Source: Alphaproteobacteria bacterium (GTDB lineage: Bacteria; Pseudomonadota; Alphaproteobacteria; Rickettsiales; SXRF01). Taken from it: DNA of 64,000 bases. This document shows, in pieces, positions 49,331 to 57,847 of this stretch. The position numbers and the translations under genes were made by a program. The notes beneath the pieces were generated by a model. The model had not been told where the DNA came from and did no database searches. It was given only the letters and a program-made list of their open reading frames with translations. Numbering within the stretch: position 1 is the first letter of the stretch; each line of letters starts with the position of its first letter. Where the stretch lies: positions 62,001 through 126,000 of the forward strand of contig JANYES010000005.1 in assembly GCA_025362975.1 (NCBI GenBank), in the 5' to 3' direction.

Positions 49331-50041
49331 ATGAACCATTTACGCATTAAACTTTTCATGGATGGTGCCGAGCTGAAAGACATGCAGTCTTTCGCCAAAC
49401 TGCCCCACATCAAAGGTTTTACCACCAACCCAAGCCTGCTGAAAAAATCCGGCATCACCGATTATCCGGGCTTCGCTAAGGAAGCGCTGGGCTATGCCAA
49501 CGGCTTGCCGGTGTCGTTCGAAGTGCTCGCCGACGACTTTGCCGTGATGGAAAAAGAAGCGCGCCTGATCGCCTCGTGGGGCGCCAACGCCTACATCAAA
49601 ATCCCGATCACCAACAGCGTCGGCGAATCCTCCATCCCGCTCATTAAAAAGCTTTCCAAGGAAGGCGCCAGCCTTAACATCACGGCGCTCATGACCGTCG
49701 AGCAGGTGAAGGACGTGGCGGCCGCCATCGACCCTAACGCCAACACCGTAGTTTCCGTCTTTGCCGGGCGCATCGCCGACACCGGGCGCGACCCCGTGCC
49801 CGTCATGGCGCAATGCGTTGAAATTTTGAAACCCAACAAAAAAGCCGAGCTGCTCTGGGCCTCACCGCGCGAATTGCTTAACGTCTACCATGCAGAATCC
49901 TGCGGCTGCCAAATCATCACCGCCACGCCCGACATCCTTAACAAGCTGTCGCTGGCGAATAAAGACCTCAACGAATTCTCACTCGAAACCGTGCAGATGT
50001 TCCGTCGCGACACGCTGGCGGCCGGCCTGACATTGGTTTAG
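49331..50041 (+). CDS. Transaldolase/fructose-6-phosphate aldolase-like protein
   Basis: 236 residues, the size of short transaldolases. The Schiff-base lysine is in AYIKIPI; FMDGAELKDM and GFTTNPSLLKKSG are the family N-terminal signature (TTNP), and ASPRELLNVYHAESCGCQIIT replaces the usual C-terminal W/S-x-R-N block. Such enzymes move a dihydroxyacetone unit and can form sedoheptulose 7-phosphate, the precursor for the heptose genes downstream. The start at 49331 (MNHLRIKLFMDG) is favoured by an AGGGGCG upstream; ATG 49298 is an alternative. Confidence 0.85.
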   Translation: MNHLRIKLFMDGAELKDMQSFAKLPHIKGFTTNPSLLKKSGITDYPGFAKEALGYANGLPVSFEVLADDFAVMEKEARLIASWGANAYIKIPITNSVGESSIPLIKKLSKEGASLNITALMTVEQVKDVAAAIDPNANTVVSVFAGRIADTGRDPVPVMAQCVEILKPNKKAELLWASPRELLNVYHAESCGCQIITATPDILNKLSLANKDLNEFSLETVQMFRRDTLAAGLTLV

Positions 50042-50043
50042 CC

Positions 50044-50985
50044 ATGCGCCCGCTGATTTCCGTCGTCGTCCCGGTTTACAAGGAAGAAACGAGCATCGTG
50101 CCGTTCCTGTCGCGCATCGTGCCTGTGCTGAAAAAAATCGGCGCTTACGAAATCCTCTTCTGCCTCGACCCTTCGCCGGACCGCACGCAGGAAGTCATCG
50201 AAGCGGAAGCAGCGAAAAACCCATCCATCGGCCTGATCGTCTTTTCCCGCCGCTTCGGCCAAACGGCCTGTACGATGGCTGGCATCAAACATTCCACCGG
50301 CGACACGTGCGTCACCATCGACGTCGATTTGCAGGACCCGCCCGAGCTTATCGCCGCCATGTACGCCAAATGCAAGCAGGGTTTCGACGTCGTGCTCACC
50401 CGCCGCGCTAGCCGCAAGCGCGAATCGCCGTTCCGCAAGGTGATCGCTTACACTGGCTACCGCCTCATCCGCAAGATCGCCAATGTCGATATCCCGCAAG
50501 ACACCGGCGATTTCCGCATGGTCAGCCGTCGAGTCGTCGACGAGCTGTCGCTTTTACGCGAAGGCCACAGTTTCCTGCGCGGGCTGGTCAACTATGTCGG
50601 TTTCCCGCACGCCATCATCGACTACGACCGCGAAGAACGTTTCGAAGGCGTAACGAAATACAACCGCTTCGTCGGCTCGATCAAAATCGGCATCGACGGC
50701 GTCGTCGGTTTTTCTTCCGTGCCGCTCACCTTCGTGCTCTGGCTGGGGCTGTTCGTCTGCTGCATCTGCATGGCGCTCATCGTCTATACCATCATTAACA
50801 AGCTGCTCTTCGGCGCTGCCTACCCCATCGGCATCCCGACCATGACAATCGGGCTGCTTTTCGTTGGCGGTGTGCAGCTGATTTCCACCGGCATCATCGG
50901 CGAATATATCGGCCGCATTTACGACGAAGTGCGTTCGCGTCCGAATTTTATCGTCGATAAAACCGTCAACGTCAAAAAACTATGA
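50044..50985 (+). CDS. Family 2 glycosyltransferase, polyprenyl-phosphate sugar synthase type
   Basis: 313 residues. GT2 core: SVVVPVYKEETSIVPFL, acceptor/donor DVDLQDPPE, and DTGDFRMVSRRV, as in dolichol-phosphate mannose or GtrB/ArnC-like enzymes. Two C-terminal membrane segments (~233-258 and ~265-290) precede the GEYIGRIYDEVRSRP tail typical of this group. It would load a sugar onto undecaprenyl phosphate, the donor form GT-C proteins use. It overlaps the next gene by 4 nt. Confidence 0.92.
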   Translation: MRPLISVVVPVYKEETSIVPFLSRIVPVLKKIGAYEILFCLDPSPDRTQEVIEAEAAKNPSIGLIVFSRRFGQTACTMAGIKHSTGDTCVTIDVDLQDPPELIAAMYAKCKQGFDVVLTRRASRKRESPFRKVIAYTGYRLIRKIANVDIPQDTGDFRMVSRRVVDELSLLREGHSFLRGLVNYVGFPHAIIDYDREERFEGVTKYNRFVGSIKIGIDGVVGFSSVPLTFVLWLGLFVCCICMALIVYTIINKLLFGAAYPIGIPTMTIGLLFVGGVQLISTGIIGEYIGRIYDEVRSRPNFIVDKTVNVKKL

Positions 50986-51941
50986 CGCAGTGCTTCATCA
51001 CCGGCGGCGCCGGTTTCATCGGCAGCAACCTCGCCGATCGCTTACTCGCCGACGGCCATCACGTCACCGTGTACGATAATTTCTCCACGGGCCTGCCAGC
51101 GTTTCTCACGCACGCTACGAAAAACCCGCGTTTCACTCTCGTCGAAGGCGATTTGCTCGACACCGCCAAGCTCACGAGCGCCCTCAAAGGCGCGCAGATG
51201 GTGTACCATCTTGCCGCCAACGCCGACGTGCGTTTCGGCACGCACCACCCGGAAAAAGATTTGCAGCAAAACACCATCGCCACCTTCAACGTGCTCGAAG
51301 CCATGCGCGCCAATGGCTGCATGAAAATCGCTTTTTCCTCCACCGGTTCGGTCTACGGCGAGCCGGTGGTGTTCCCAACGCCCGAAACCGCTCCCTTCCC
51401 AGTGCAAACTTCGCTCTATGGCGCATCGAAAATCGCCTGCGAAGGGCTGATCAGCGCGTACTGCGAGGGCTTTGGTTTTCAGGCATGGGTGTTCAGGTTC
51501 GTTTCCATCCTGGGCGAACGCTACACGCACGGCCATATTTTCGATTTCCTCAAAAAACTGAAAAAAGACCCCACGCAACTGGCCATTCTCGGCGACGGTA
51601 AGCAGCGCAAATCTTACCTTTATATCGGCGATTGCTTAGATGCCATCCACACCGCCGTCACGAAGGCAAGCGCACCGTATACCCTCTTCAACCTTGGCAC
51701 CGAAGAGTACATGGAAGTCAACGATTCCGTCGGCTGGATTTGCGAGAAACTAGGCGTCAAACCGGCACTTTCCTACAGTGGCGGCACGCGCGGCTGGATC
51801 GGCGACAGCCCGTTCATCTTCCTCGACACCAAGAATATACAGGCGCTTGGCTGGAAGCCCAAAGTGTCGATTCGAGACGCTGTGCTGCGCACCGTCGACT
51901 GGCTGCAATCCAACGGCGATATTCTGGAGCAACGCGCATGA
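50982..51941 (+). CDS. NAD-dependent epimerase/dehydratase (extended SDR)
   Basis: 319 residues. N-terminal TGGAGFIGSNLADRLL, YDNFSTGL and the YxxxK catalytic pair in SLYGASKIACEG; FSSTGSVYGEP carries the active serine/threonine region. These enzymes change the stereochemistry or dehydrate a nucleotide sugar; close types include GDP-heptose and UDP-glucose 4-epimerases. Start and stop overlap neighbours (ATGA at each end), so genes 50044-53730 form one coupled set. Confidence 0.9.
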   Translation: MTQCFITGGAGFIGSNLADRLLADGHHVTVYDNFSTGLPAFLTHATKNPRFTLVEGDLLDTAKLTSALKGAQMVYHLAANADVRFGTHHPEKDLQQNTIATFNVLEAMRANGCMKIAFSSTGSVYGEPVVFPTPETAPFPVQTSLYGASKIACEGLISAYCEGFGFQAWVFRFVSILGERYTHGHIFDFLKKLKKDPTQLAILGDGKQRKSYLYIGDCLDAIHTAVTKASAPYTLFNLGTEEYMEVNDSVGWICEKLGVKPALSYSGGTRGWIGDSPFIFLDTKNIQALGWKPKVSIRDAVLRTVDWLQSNGDILEQRA

Positions 51942-52714
51942 TCTTCAAAGGCAAAACTGTACTCATCACGGGTGCTGCCGGCGGTTATGGCACGCGCCTG
52001 ACGCAAGCCTTCCACGAAGAAGGCGCGCATCTCATCCTGCATGGCCGCAACATCGCCCCGCTGGAAGCGCTTAAAGCCACACTCCCCGCCGTCGCCAGCC
52101 AGAAAATCGCGCTGTTCGACCGTGATTTGAAAGACCAAACATTTTCTTCCGCCCTCAAACAGGCGATTGAACACGCTGGCGGCGTCGACGTCGTGGTCAA
52201 CAACGCCGCCGAGCAAGGCCCCATCGGGCGCACATGGGAAGTTGACCCCGCCGCATGGGCGCAGACCATCGAAATCGACCTCATCCTGCCCGCCAGCATC
52301 TGCCAGATCGCCATTCCTTTCATGATTAAAAAAGGCGGCGGTAAAATCGTAAATATTTCCGGTGGCGGCGCCACTGGCACGCGCCCGAACTTCTCCGCCT
52401 ATGCGGCCGCTAAAACCGCCATCGCCCGCTTTTCTGAATGCTTGGCCGACGAAGCCCGCGAATTCAAGATCGACGTCAACGCCATCGCCCCCGGCGTCAT
52501 GCCCACGCGCATGTATTCCGGCCCAATCACCGAAGCCGACCCGTTCGCAGAACCTGTGGCGCTGTGTCTATACCTCGCTTCACCCCAGAGCAATGGCGTG
52601 TCCGGCAAGCTCATCAGCGCCATATGGGACAAATGGCGCACGCTGCATGAAGCCCCTATACCAGCCGATACCTATACGCTTAAGCGCATCATCCCACCGA
52701 CAGTACCGGCATGA
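51938..52714 (+). CDS. Short-chain dehydrogenase/reductase
   Basis: 258 residues from ATG 51938 (MIFKGKTVLITGAA); a long frame from 51632 lies inside the epimerase gene. Classical SDR: TGAAGGYGTRLTQ cofactor loop, NNAAEQ, Ser in VNISGGGA, and catalytic SAYAAAKTA (YxxxK). The tail (TYTLKRIIPP) is atypical. Probably reduces a keto-sugar intermediate in the heptose pathway; substrate inferred from context only. Confidence 0.9.
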   Translation: MIFKGKTVLITGAAGGYGTRLTQAFHEEGAHLILHGRNIAPLEALKATLPAVASQKIALFDRDLKDQTFSSALKQAIEHAGGVDVVVNNAAEQGPIGRTWEVDPAAWAQTIEIDLILPASICQIAIPFMIKKGGGKIVNISGGGATGTRPNFSAYAAAKTAIARFSECLADEAREFKIDVNAIAPGVMPTRMYSGPITEADPFAEPVALCLYLASPQSNGVSGKLISAIWDKWRTLHEAPIPADTYTLKRIIPPTVPA

Positions 52715-53730
52715 AACTCGGCATTATCGGCTGCGGGCTCATCGGTTTAAAACGCGCCCGCGCTGCTGTTAAACTCGGCATCACGATTGCCGGGGTGTAC
52801 GATAAGGATGAAGGCAAAGCGCTTTCCCTTTCCAAGGAGATGAACAGCACCGTTTTTGAAAATGTCGACGCATTGCTGGCCAACGCCGACGCGGTTGTCG
52901 TCGCCACCACGCATGACGCACTCGCGCCTCTTGCCATCCGGTGCCTTAAAGCCAATAAGCAACTGCTCGTCGAAAAACCCGCCGGGCTCTCGCTTCAGGA
53001 AGTGCAGGCCATTGAGTTGGCGGCGCGCCACCACGGCATTTCCGTCAAAGTCGGCTACAACCACCGCTTCCACCCCGCCATGCTCAAGGCGCACGAACTC
53101 CTGCTTTCCGGCGTGCTCGGCCCGCTGATGTATGTGCGCGGCAATTACGGCCACGGCGGGCGCATCGGCTACGAAAAAGAATGGCGCTGCGATCCCGCGA
53201 TGGCTGGCGGCGGCGAGCTGATCGACCAAGGTTCGCACCTCATCGATTTATCACGCTGGTTTTTGGGTGATTTGAAACTTGCGAGCGCCTATTTGCCAAC
53301 GTATTTCTGGAAAATGCCCGTCGAGGACAACGCATTCCTCGCGCTCATGTCGCCGGGCGGTTCGATGGCGTGGCTGCACACCAGCTGGACCGAATGGAAA
53401 AACTCCTTCTCCTTCGAAATTTACGGTCGCGACGGCAAGCTCACCATCAACGGGCTTGGCGGCAGCTACGGCAAGGAACAGCTCACCTATTACAAAATGC
53501 TGCCACAGATGGGCCCGCCTGAAATCGAACACTGGGAATTCCCGGCCGAAGATTTATCGTGGGAAATGGAGATGAAACACTGGTTTGAAGCACTTGAAAA
53601 TCAGCAGCCGCCGCTGGGCAATATCTCCGACGCGATGGCCGCCATGCGCATTATCGACGCTGCGTACAAAACCAGTCAGGCTAGAAGTGCCGCGGTTTCG
53701 GCAAGCCCTTGGTGCGAGCCGATTTCGTAG
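52711..53730 (+). CDS. Gfo/Idh/MocA family oxidoreductase
   Basis: 339 residues. Rossmann start MKLGIIGCGLIGLKRARAA, the diagnostic EKPAGLSLQEV, and AGGGELIDQGSHLIDLSRW in the substrate domain. Members oxidise or reduce sugars with NAD(P). The last ~13 residues (AAVSASPWCEPIS) lie in the 55-bp overlap with the convergent nucleotidyltransferase gene and look like overprinted sequence rather than family sequence. Confidence 0.9.
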   Translation: MKLGIIGCGLIGLKRARAAVKLGITIAGVYDKDEGKALSLSKEMNSTVFENVDALLANADAVVVATTHDALAPLAIRCLKANKQLLVEKPAGLSLQEVQAIELAARHHGISVKVGYNHRFHPAMLKAHELLLSGVLGPLMYVRGNYGHGGRIGYEKEWRCDPAMAGGGELIDQGSHLIDLSRWFLGDLKLASAYLPTYFWKMPVEDNAFLALMSPGGSMAWLHTSWTEWKNSFSFEIYGRDGKLTINGLGGSYGKEQLTYYKMLPQMGPPEIEHWEFPAEDLSWEMEMKHWFEALENQQPPLGNISDAMAAMRIIDAAYKTSQARSAAVSASPWCEPIS

Positions 53731-54359
53731 AAGCGTTCTTTGACTTCGTAACCCGATAATTGCTTCTTTTTCAGTAAATCTTGAAATACCTCTGCCAGAT
53801 CGAAAGACGTTCCGGGTGCGAAACCATCAAACGCGGCCTTGGTAAACACTCCGAGTCCGTAATCAATATATTGCATTTGCTGGGTCAAGTTTTTCTTATC
53901 GTAATTGAGCAATTCCCCGCGCTCGAATTGCACGTTGCTGGTGTCCCACTGGCCTTCGTTGTGAAACACCGTCATCAACCCCTGCCCTTTGAATGCGCGC
54001 TGGACGGCAGAAAAATCGGTGGGCAGGTAGCTATCGCCGTACATCACAAAAAACGGCTCTGTGAGCAGCGGCAGCGCTTTTTGAATCGCCCCGCCGGTGC
54101 CTATCAGCACTGCGCCATCGGGGCTGTAGCGTACGTTGACGCCGAAACGTTTGCCGTCGCCGACGAAGTTTTCAATGGCATCGCTTAGATAGCCGGTGCA
54201 GATGACGATATCGGTGATGGCTTGCGTTGCAAGCAGCCGCAGCTGATGGGCGATGAAGGGCTCGCCAGCTACGTCCAGCATGGATTTCGGCGTATCATCG
54301 GTCAGCGCCCCGAGACGCGTAGCCCGCCCGCCAGCCAGCAACGCGAGCTTCGCGCTCAT
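53676..54359 (-). CDS. hddC: Sugar-1-phosphate nucleotidyltransferase, HddC-like
   Basis: 227 residues. N-terminal LLAGGRATRLGALTDDTPKSML is the nucleotidyltransferase signature; YGDSYLPTDF carries the metal-binding Asp. HddC transfers GMP to D-glycero-alpha-D-manno-heptose 1-phosphate. The assignment to heptose rests on the coupled kinase gene (ATGA overlap) and nearby gmhA/gmhB. The C-terminal block FYEIGSHQGLAETAALL matches the family to its end, so the 55-bp overlap with the convergent gene is real coding for this side. Confidence 0.85.
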   Translation of the reverse strand: MSAKLALLAGGRATRLGALTDDTPKSMLDVAGEPFIAHQLRLLATQAITDIVICTGYLSDAIENFVGDGKRFGVNVRYSPDGAVLIGTGGAIQKALPLLTEPFFVMYGDSYLPTDFSAVQRAFKGQGLMTVFHNEGQWDTSNVQFERGELLNYDKKNLTQQMQYIDYGLGVFTKAAFDGFAPGTSFDLAEVFQDLLKKKQLSGYEVKERFYEIGSHQGLAETAALLA

Positions 54360-55336
54360 GACGCGACGACTTTGGTGCCTTCGACGCCGAGATGGAAGCG
54401 TACTTCGCGCAGGTTTTTCTCGCGCATGGCGGTGCGCAGACGCATTTTATCTTCGGTGTAGAACATCAAAAACCCGCCGCCGCCCGCGCCGATCAGCTTG
54501 CCGCCGATGGCGCCGTTGTTGCGCGCATGTTCGTAGCATTCGTCGATGAAGGGGTTGGACATGCCCTGCGAGCGTTTGCGCTTGAATTCCCAGTGCTCGT
54601 GCATGAGCGCACCGAAGCCTGCGAGGTCGCCGGATTCCAGCGCTTCTTTGCTGCGGTAGCCGAGTTCCTTCACGAAATGCAGGTTTTCCAACATGGTTTT
54701 ATCCGACTGCTTGGTTTTGGTGTTCTGATCAGCGAGGATGCTGGCGGCGCTGCGCGACTGGCCGGTGAAGAACATCACGAGATTGTCTTCGAGCGTGTAG
54801 CGCGCCTCTTCGGACATTTTAAGCGGCGTGGCGGTCACCTTGCCGTCTTTAGCGAAGTGGAAGCACGTAATGCCGCCGTAAGCGGCGATATACTGGTCCT
54901 GCTTGCCGACGGGGTCGCCGAGGCGGTCGATTTCAATGTGGCAGGCTTGCTCGGCGAGTGCTTCGGGATGGATGAAATTTTCGCAGTAGGTGTGCAGCGC
55001 TTTGAGCAGCGCGGTGGTAAAGCTGCCCGACGAGCCAAGCCCCGTACCTGCGGGAATATCGGCCATCGAGGTGATTTCCATCCACGGCTGCGGCAGGGCC
55101 ACCAGTTGCAGCGCCTCGCGGATAATCGGGTGCTGCACGTCCTTATGGCTGGTCAGGCGTTCCATCTGCGAATATTTGAGGATCAGTTCTTCCTGGAACA
55201 CCGGATGCACCGTGACATAGACGTATTTATCGATCGCCGCAGCGATCAGGAATCCTTCATGTTCCTGGTAATACGACGGGAGGTCGGTGCCGCCGCCGCC
55301 AAGGGTGATGCGCAGGGGGCTGCGGGTAATGATCAT
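54356..55336 (-). CDS. hddA: GHMP-family heptose 7-phosphate kinase, HddA-like
   Basis: 326 residues. SPLRITLGGGGTDLPSYY at the N terminus and the ATP loop GTGLGSSGSFTTALLKAL are typical of HddA-type GHMP kinases, and the C-terminal GAGGGGFLMFY is conserved. It phosphorylates D-glycero-D-manno-heptose 7-phosphate to the 1,7-bisphosphate. AAGGA lies 8 nt before the ATG. Divergent from gmhA across an 88-bp gap. Confidence 0.88.
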   Translation of the reverse strand: MIITRSPLRITLGGGGTDLPSYYQEHEGFLIAAAIDKYVYVTVHPVFQEELILKYSQMERLTSHKDVQHPIIREALQLVALPQPWMEITSMADIPAGTGLGSSGSFTTALLKALHTYCENFIHPEALAEQACHIEIDRLGDPVGKQDQYIAAYGGITCFHFAKDGKVTATPLKMSEEARYTLEDNLVMFFTGQSRSAASILADQNTKTKQSDKTMLENLHFVKELGYRSKEALESGDLAGFGALMHEHWEFKRKRSQGMSNPFIDECYEHARNNGAIGGKLIGAGGGGFLMFYTEDKMRLRTAMREKNLREVRFHLGVEGTKVVAS

Positions 55337-55360
55337 GCCATGTCCTTGCTGGATATAATG

Positions 55361-55406
55361 AATTGCAATTTATCAATTGCGTCCTAAAATAAGGTTCATT
55401 AACCTT
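55361..55406. promoter_or_regulatory. Palindromes in the hddA/gmhA divergent gap
   Basis: GCAATT-TATC-AATTGC (55365-55380) is a perfect 6-bp inverted repeat, overlapping the palindrome AATTGCAATT (55361-55370); AAGGTT-CATT-AACCTT (55391-55406) follows with T residues. The first could be an operator shared by the divergent genes. No family of regulator can be named. Confidence 0.35.
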
Positions 55407-55424
55407 TTTGTCTATTGAATTGAT

Positions 55425-56024
55425 ATGGTCACCGAATACACCAGCACCTACCTCGCCGAAGCCGCCAACATTGCTAGAACCCTCGATGCCACGATGATCG
55501 ACCGCATGGTCGACATCATGATCGACGTGCGTGACAAGGGCGGGCGCTTGTTTTTCTTAGGGGTCGGCGGCGGTGCGGGCAATGCGACGCACGCGGTCAA
55601 CGATTTCCGCAAGATCGCCGGCATCGAATCCTACGCGCCGACGGATAATGTCGCCGAGCTTACCGCGCGCGTCAACGACGACGGCTGGGACACCTCGTTT
55701 TCAGAATGGCTCAAAGTCAGCAAACCCAATGAAAAAGATGCGGTATGCGTGTTTTCCGTCGGCGGCGGCAATCTGGAAAAGAACGTGAGCGTTAACATCA
55801 TCAACGCGCTCAAGCTCGCGCAGTCGAAAAAAACCCGCATCGTCGGCATCGTCGGGCGCGACGGCGGGTATACCGCAACAGTAGCCGATGCCTGCGTCAT
55901 CGTGCCCACGCAAAGCCCGCATACGGTAACGCCGCATGCCGAAGCGTTTCAGGCGGTAGTGTGGCATCTTATCGTGTCGCATCCCAAGCTGAAGCAAAAC
56001 GAAATGAAATGGGAATCGATTTGA
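55425..56024 (+). CDS. gmhA: Sedoheptulose 7-phosphate isomerase (SIS domain)
   Basis: 199 residues. SIS domain with FLGVGGGAGNATHAVNDFRKIAG (phosphate loop in the first part), FSVGGGNLEKNVS, and the C-terminal HAEAFQAVVWHL. GmhA converts sedoheptulose 7-phosphate to D-glycero-D-manno-heptose 7-phosphate. The sequence is closer to the GmhA found with HddA/HddC than to E. coli GmhA. The 3' end overlaps gmhB by 16 nt. Confidence 0.85.
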   Translation: MVTEYTSTYLAEAANIARTLDATMIDRMVDIMIDVRDKGGRLFFLGVGGGAGNATHAVNDFRKIAGIESYAPTDNVAELTARVNDDGWDTSFSEWLKVSKPNEKDAVCVFSVGGGNLEKNVSVNIINALKLAQSKKTRIVGIVGRDGGYTATVADACVIVPTQSPHTVTPHAEAFQAVVWHLIVSHPKLKQNEMKWESI

Positions 56025-56533
56025 AAAAAGCGATTTTCTTCGACCGTGACGGCACGCTCAACGAGGAGGTTTTCTACACCGATACGGCCGCGTTTGAATC
56101 GCCGCGCAACGTCGCAGACGTGGCACTCCTGCCCGGGGTGGGGCGCGCGCTTAAAAACTTCCAGGATAGCGGTTTCCTACTGTTTATCGTATCCAACCAG
56201 CCCAACGCCGCCAAAGGCAAGAACACGCGCGAAGAGCTGATTGCCGTGCACAACGCGCTGATGAACCAACTCGAAGAGGACGGCGTGGTCATTACTGAAA
56301 GCTTTTACTGCTTCCACCATCCGGATTTCACAGGCCCGTGCGACTGCCGCAAGCCCTCCCCGTTCTTCCTGCTGGAAGCGCAGAAAAAATACGACATCGA
56401 TATGGCACGCTGCTGGATGATCGGCGACCGCCAATCCGACATTGAATGTGGCCAGCGCGCCGGGGTTAAAACACTGCTCGTCGACAAGGAAAACAGCCTC
56501 GTCAAGAGCGCGCATAAAATGCTAAGCCATTGA
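56009..56533 (+). CDS. gmhB: Heptose 1,7-bisphosphate 7-phosphatase (HAD family)
   Basis: 174 residues. HAD motif FFDRDGTLNEEVF, motif II VSNQPN, the zinc loop CFHHPDFTGPCDCRKP (Cys-x-His ... Cys-x-Cys), and motif IV MIGDRQSDIECG. GmhB removes the 7-phosphate to give heptose 1-phosphate, the HddC substrate. ATG 56009 overlaps gmhA; a longer frame from 55961 is inside gmhA. The next, convergent gene ends 21 nt away. Confidence 0.9.
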   Translation: MGIDLKKAIFFDRDGTLNEEVFYTDTAAFESPRNVADVALLPGVGRALKNFQDSGFLLFIVSNQPNAAKGKNTREELIAVHNALMNQLEEDGVVITESFYCFHHPDFTGPCDCRKPSPFFLLEAQKKYDIDMARCWMIGDRQSDIECGQRAGVKTLLVDKENSLVKSAHKMLSH

Positions 56534-56554
56534 AACAGTGCAGTGGAATTGTCT

Positions 56555-57682
56555 TTAGTAGACGTCCATTTTAATTCGTTCCTTTTCGTGCCCGGCCAGT
56601 TTCGGGGCGATATGCTTTAAGGTTTCCACCACCTCTTCGCCCATTTTCTCGCCGCCGCAGATGTAGAAGATCGCGCCGTTGCGCACGAGTTCGCGCAAGT
56701 GCGCCGAGTCGCTTTCGAGCATTTTCTGCACGCGCTGTTTCTTGCCCTCGCGCGAGATGGCGTAGTGCGGTTCTTCGGTCAACACGCCTTTGCGGTGGGC
56801 TTCTTGCAATTCCTCGCGGTAGAGCGCGTCGATTTCGTACTGGCCGCCGCTGTAGAGCACGACGTCCGAATGTTTCTTGCCGCTGGCTTCGATTTCCTGC
56901 GCGAAGGCGCGGAACGGCGCGATGCCGGTGCCGGGCCCGATCATCACGATGGGCTTGTCGAGCTCGTCGGGAAGGTGGAAGCTTTTTTTGGCCTGCATGA
57001 AGAATGTCGCCTGATGGCCGTTTTCCATGCCGTCCATGTAACTGGTGGCCACGCCGCGCTTGGCGATTTTCTTGTCGCCGAGCGGCACTTCGTAATCCAC
57101 GCGCGCCACCGTCATGTGCACCTCGTCGGGATGCATCAATGGCGAGGACGAGGCGGTATAAAGACGTGGCGTCAGTTTTTTGTGGGTGGCGACGAGGTCT
57201 TCGACCGTGACACCCTCAACTCCGAAATGCTCGATCAGATCCGCCAGGGCATTGGCTTTCAGCCCTTCAAGTACGGCTTTATCGCCGAACGCCTGTTCGA
57301 TCATGTGCAAATCCTTGCTGGCCAGCCTGCCGTCGCGCCGGTGGGTGTCAAGCAGCTTCAAAAACCCGTCCGTAGCGCGCACGATTTCAATTTTATTTTT
57401 GAATAAATCACCCGCGGTGATTTCTTCCGCACCGAATTTTACTTTTTGCGACGCGTCGATGCCGAGTGCTTGCAGCAAATGATCGATCTGCTTCGGGTCA
57501 TTAACCGGCACGATGCCGCAGACGTCGCCCGCCTGAAACTGGATGCCGTCGAGGCCAAGTTCGATATGGCTGAACACTTTGCCTTCAGGCTGGCCCGGAT
57601 TCAAAATGACGTTCCGCTTAACAGTGCCTTGCGGCTTGATTTTATTGGTCGGCCAGATACCGCGTGGTTTTTCGTTTTCCAT
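56555..57682 (-). CDS. CysJ/CPR-type FAD-NADPH reductase lacking a flavodoxin domain
   Basis: 375 residues. FAD-binding PRLYTASSSP (172-181), a connecting helical domain (~60-165), GVATSYMDG (FAD/FMN side), NADPH loop GPGTGIAPFRAF (249-260), SGGQYEIDALYREEL, YICGGEKMGEEV and a C-terminal KMDVY with terminal aromatic. This is the reductase half of sulfite reductase flavoprotein or P450 reductase, without the FMN domain. Partner unknown; no sulfite reductase or flavodoxin gene is in the window. AGGGGG lies before the ATG. Confidence 0.88.
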   Translation of the reverse strand: MENEKPRGIWPTNKIKPQGTVKRNVILNPGQPEGKVFSHIELGLDGIQFQAGDVCGIVPVNDPKQIDHLLQALGIDASQKVKFGAEEITAGDLFKNKIEIVRATDGFLKLLDTHRRDGRLASKDLHMIEQAFGDKAVLEGLKANALADLIEHFGVEGVTVEDLVATHKKLTPRLYTASSSPLMHPDEVHMTVARVDYEVPLGDKKIAKRGVATSYMDGMENGHQATFFMQAKKSFHLPDELDKPIVMIGPGTGIAPFRAFAQEIEASGKKHSDVVLYSGGQYEIDALYREELQEAHRKGVLTEEPHYAISREGKKQRVQKMLESDSAHLRELVRNGAIFYICGGEKMGEEVVETLKHIAPKLAGHEKERIKMDVY

Positions 57683-57847
57683 ACATCCCCCTGATATTTT
57701 TTTTCAGTCGCGCTTGATACGCTTTTTTTATAGTGATTACTCTAGCTGACGGTTAACTAATAGCAACTAAATCGTGCAACAACGGCTCTCAGAGGCATCG
57801 GACCATAAATCCGGTGCCACTGGCGCGATTAGCTATTTGAAAACGGA

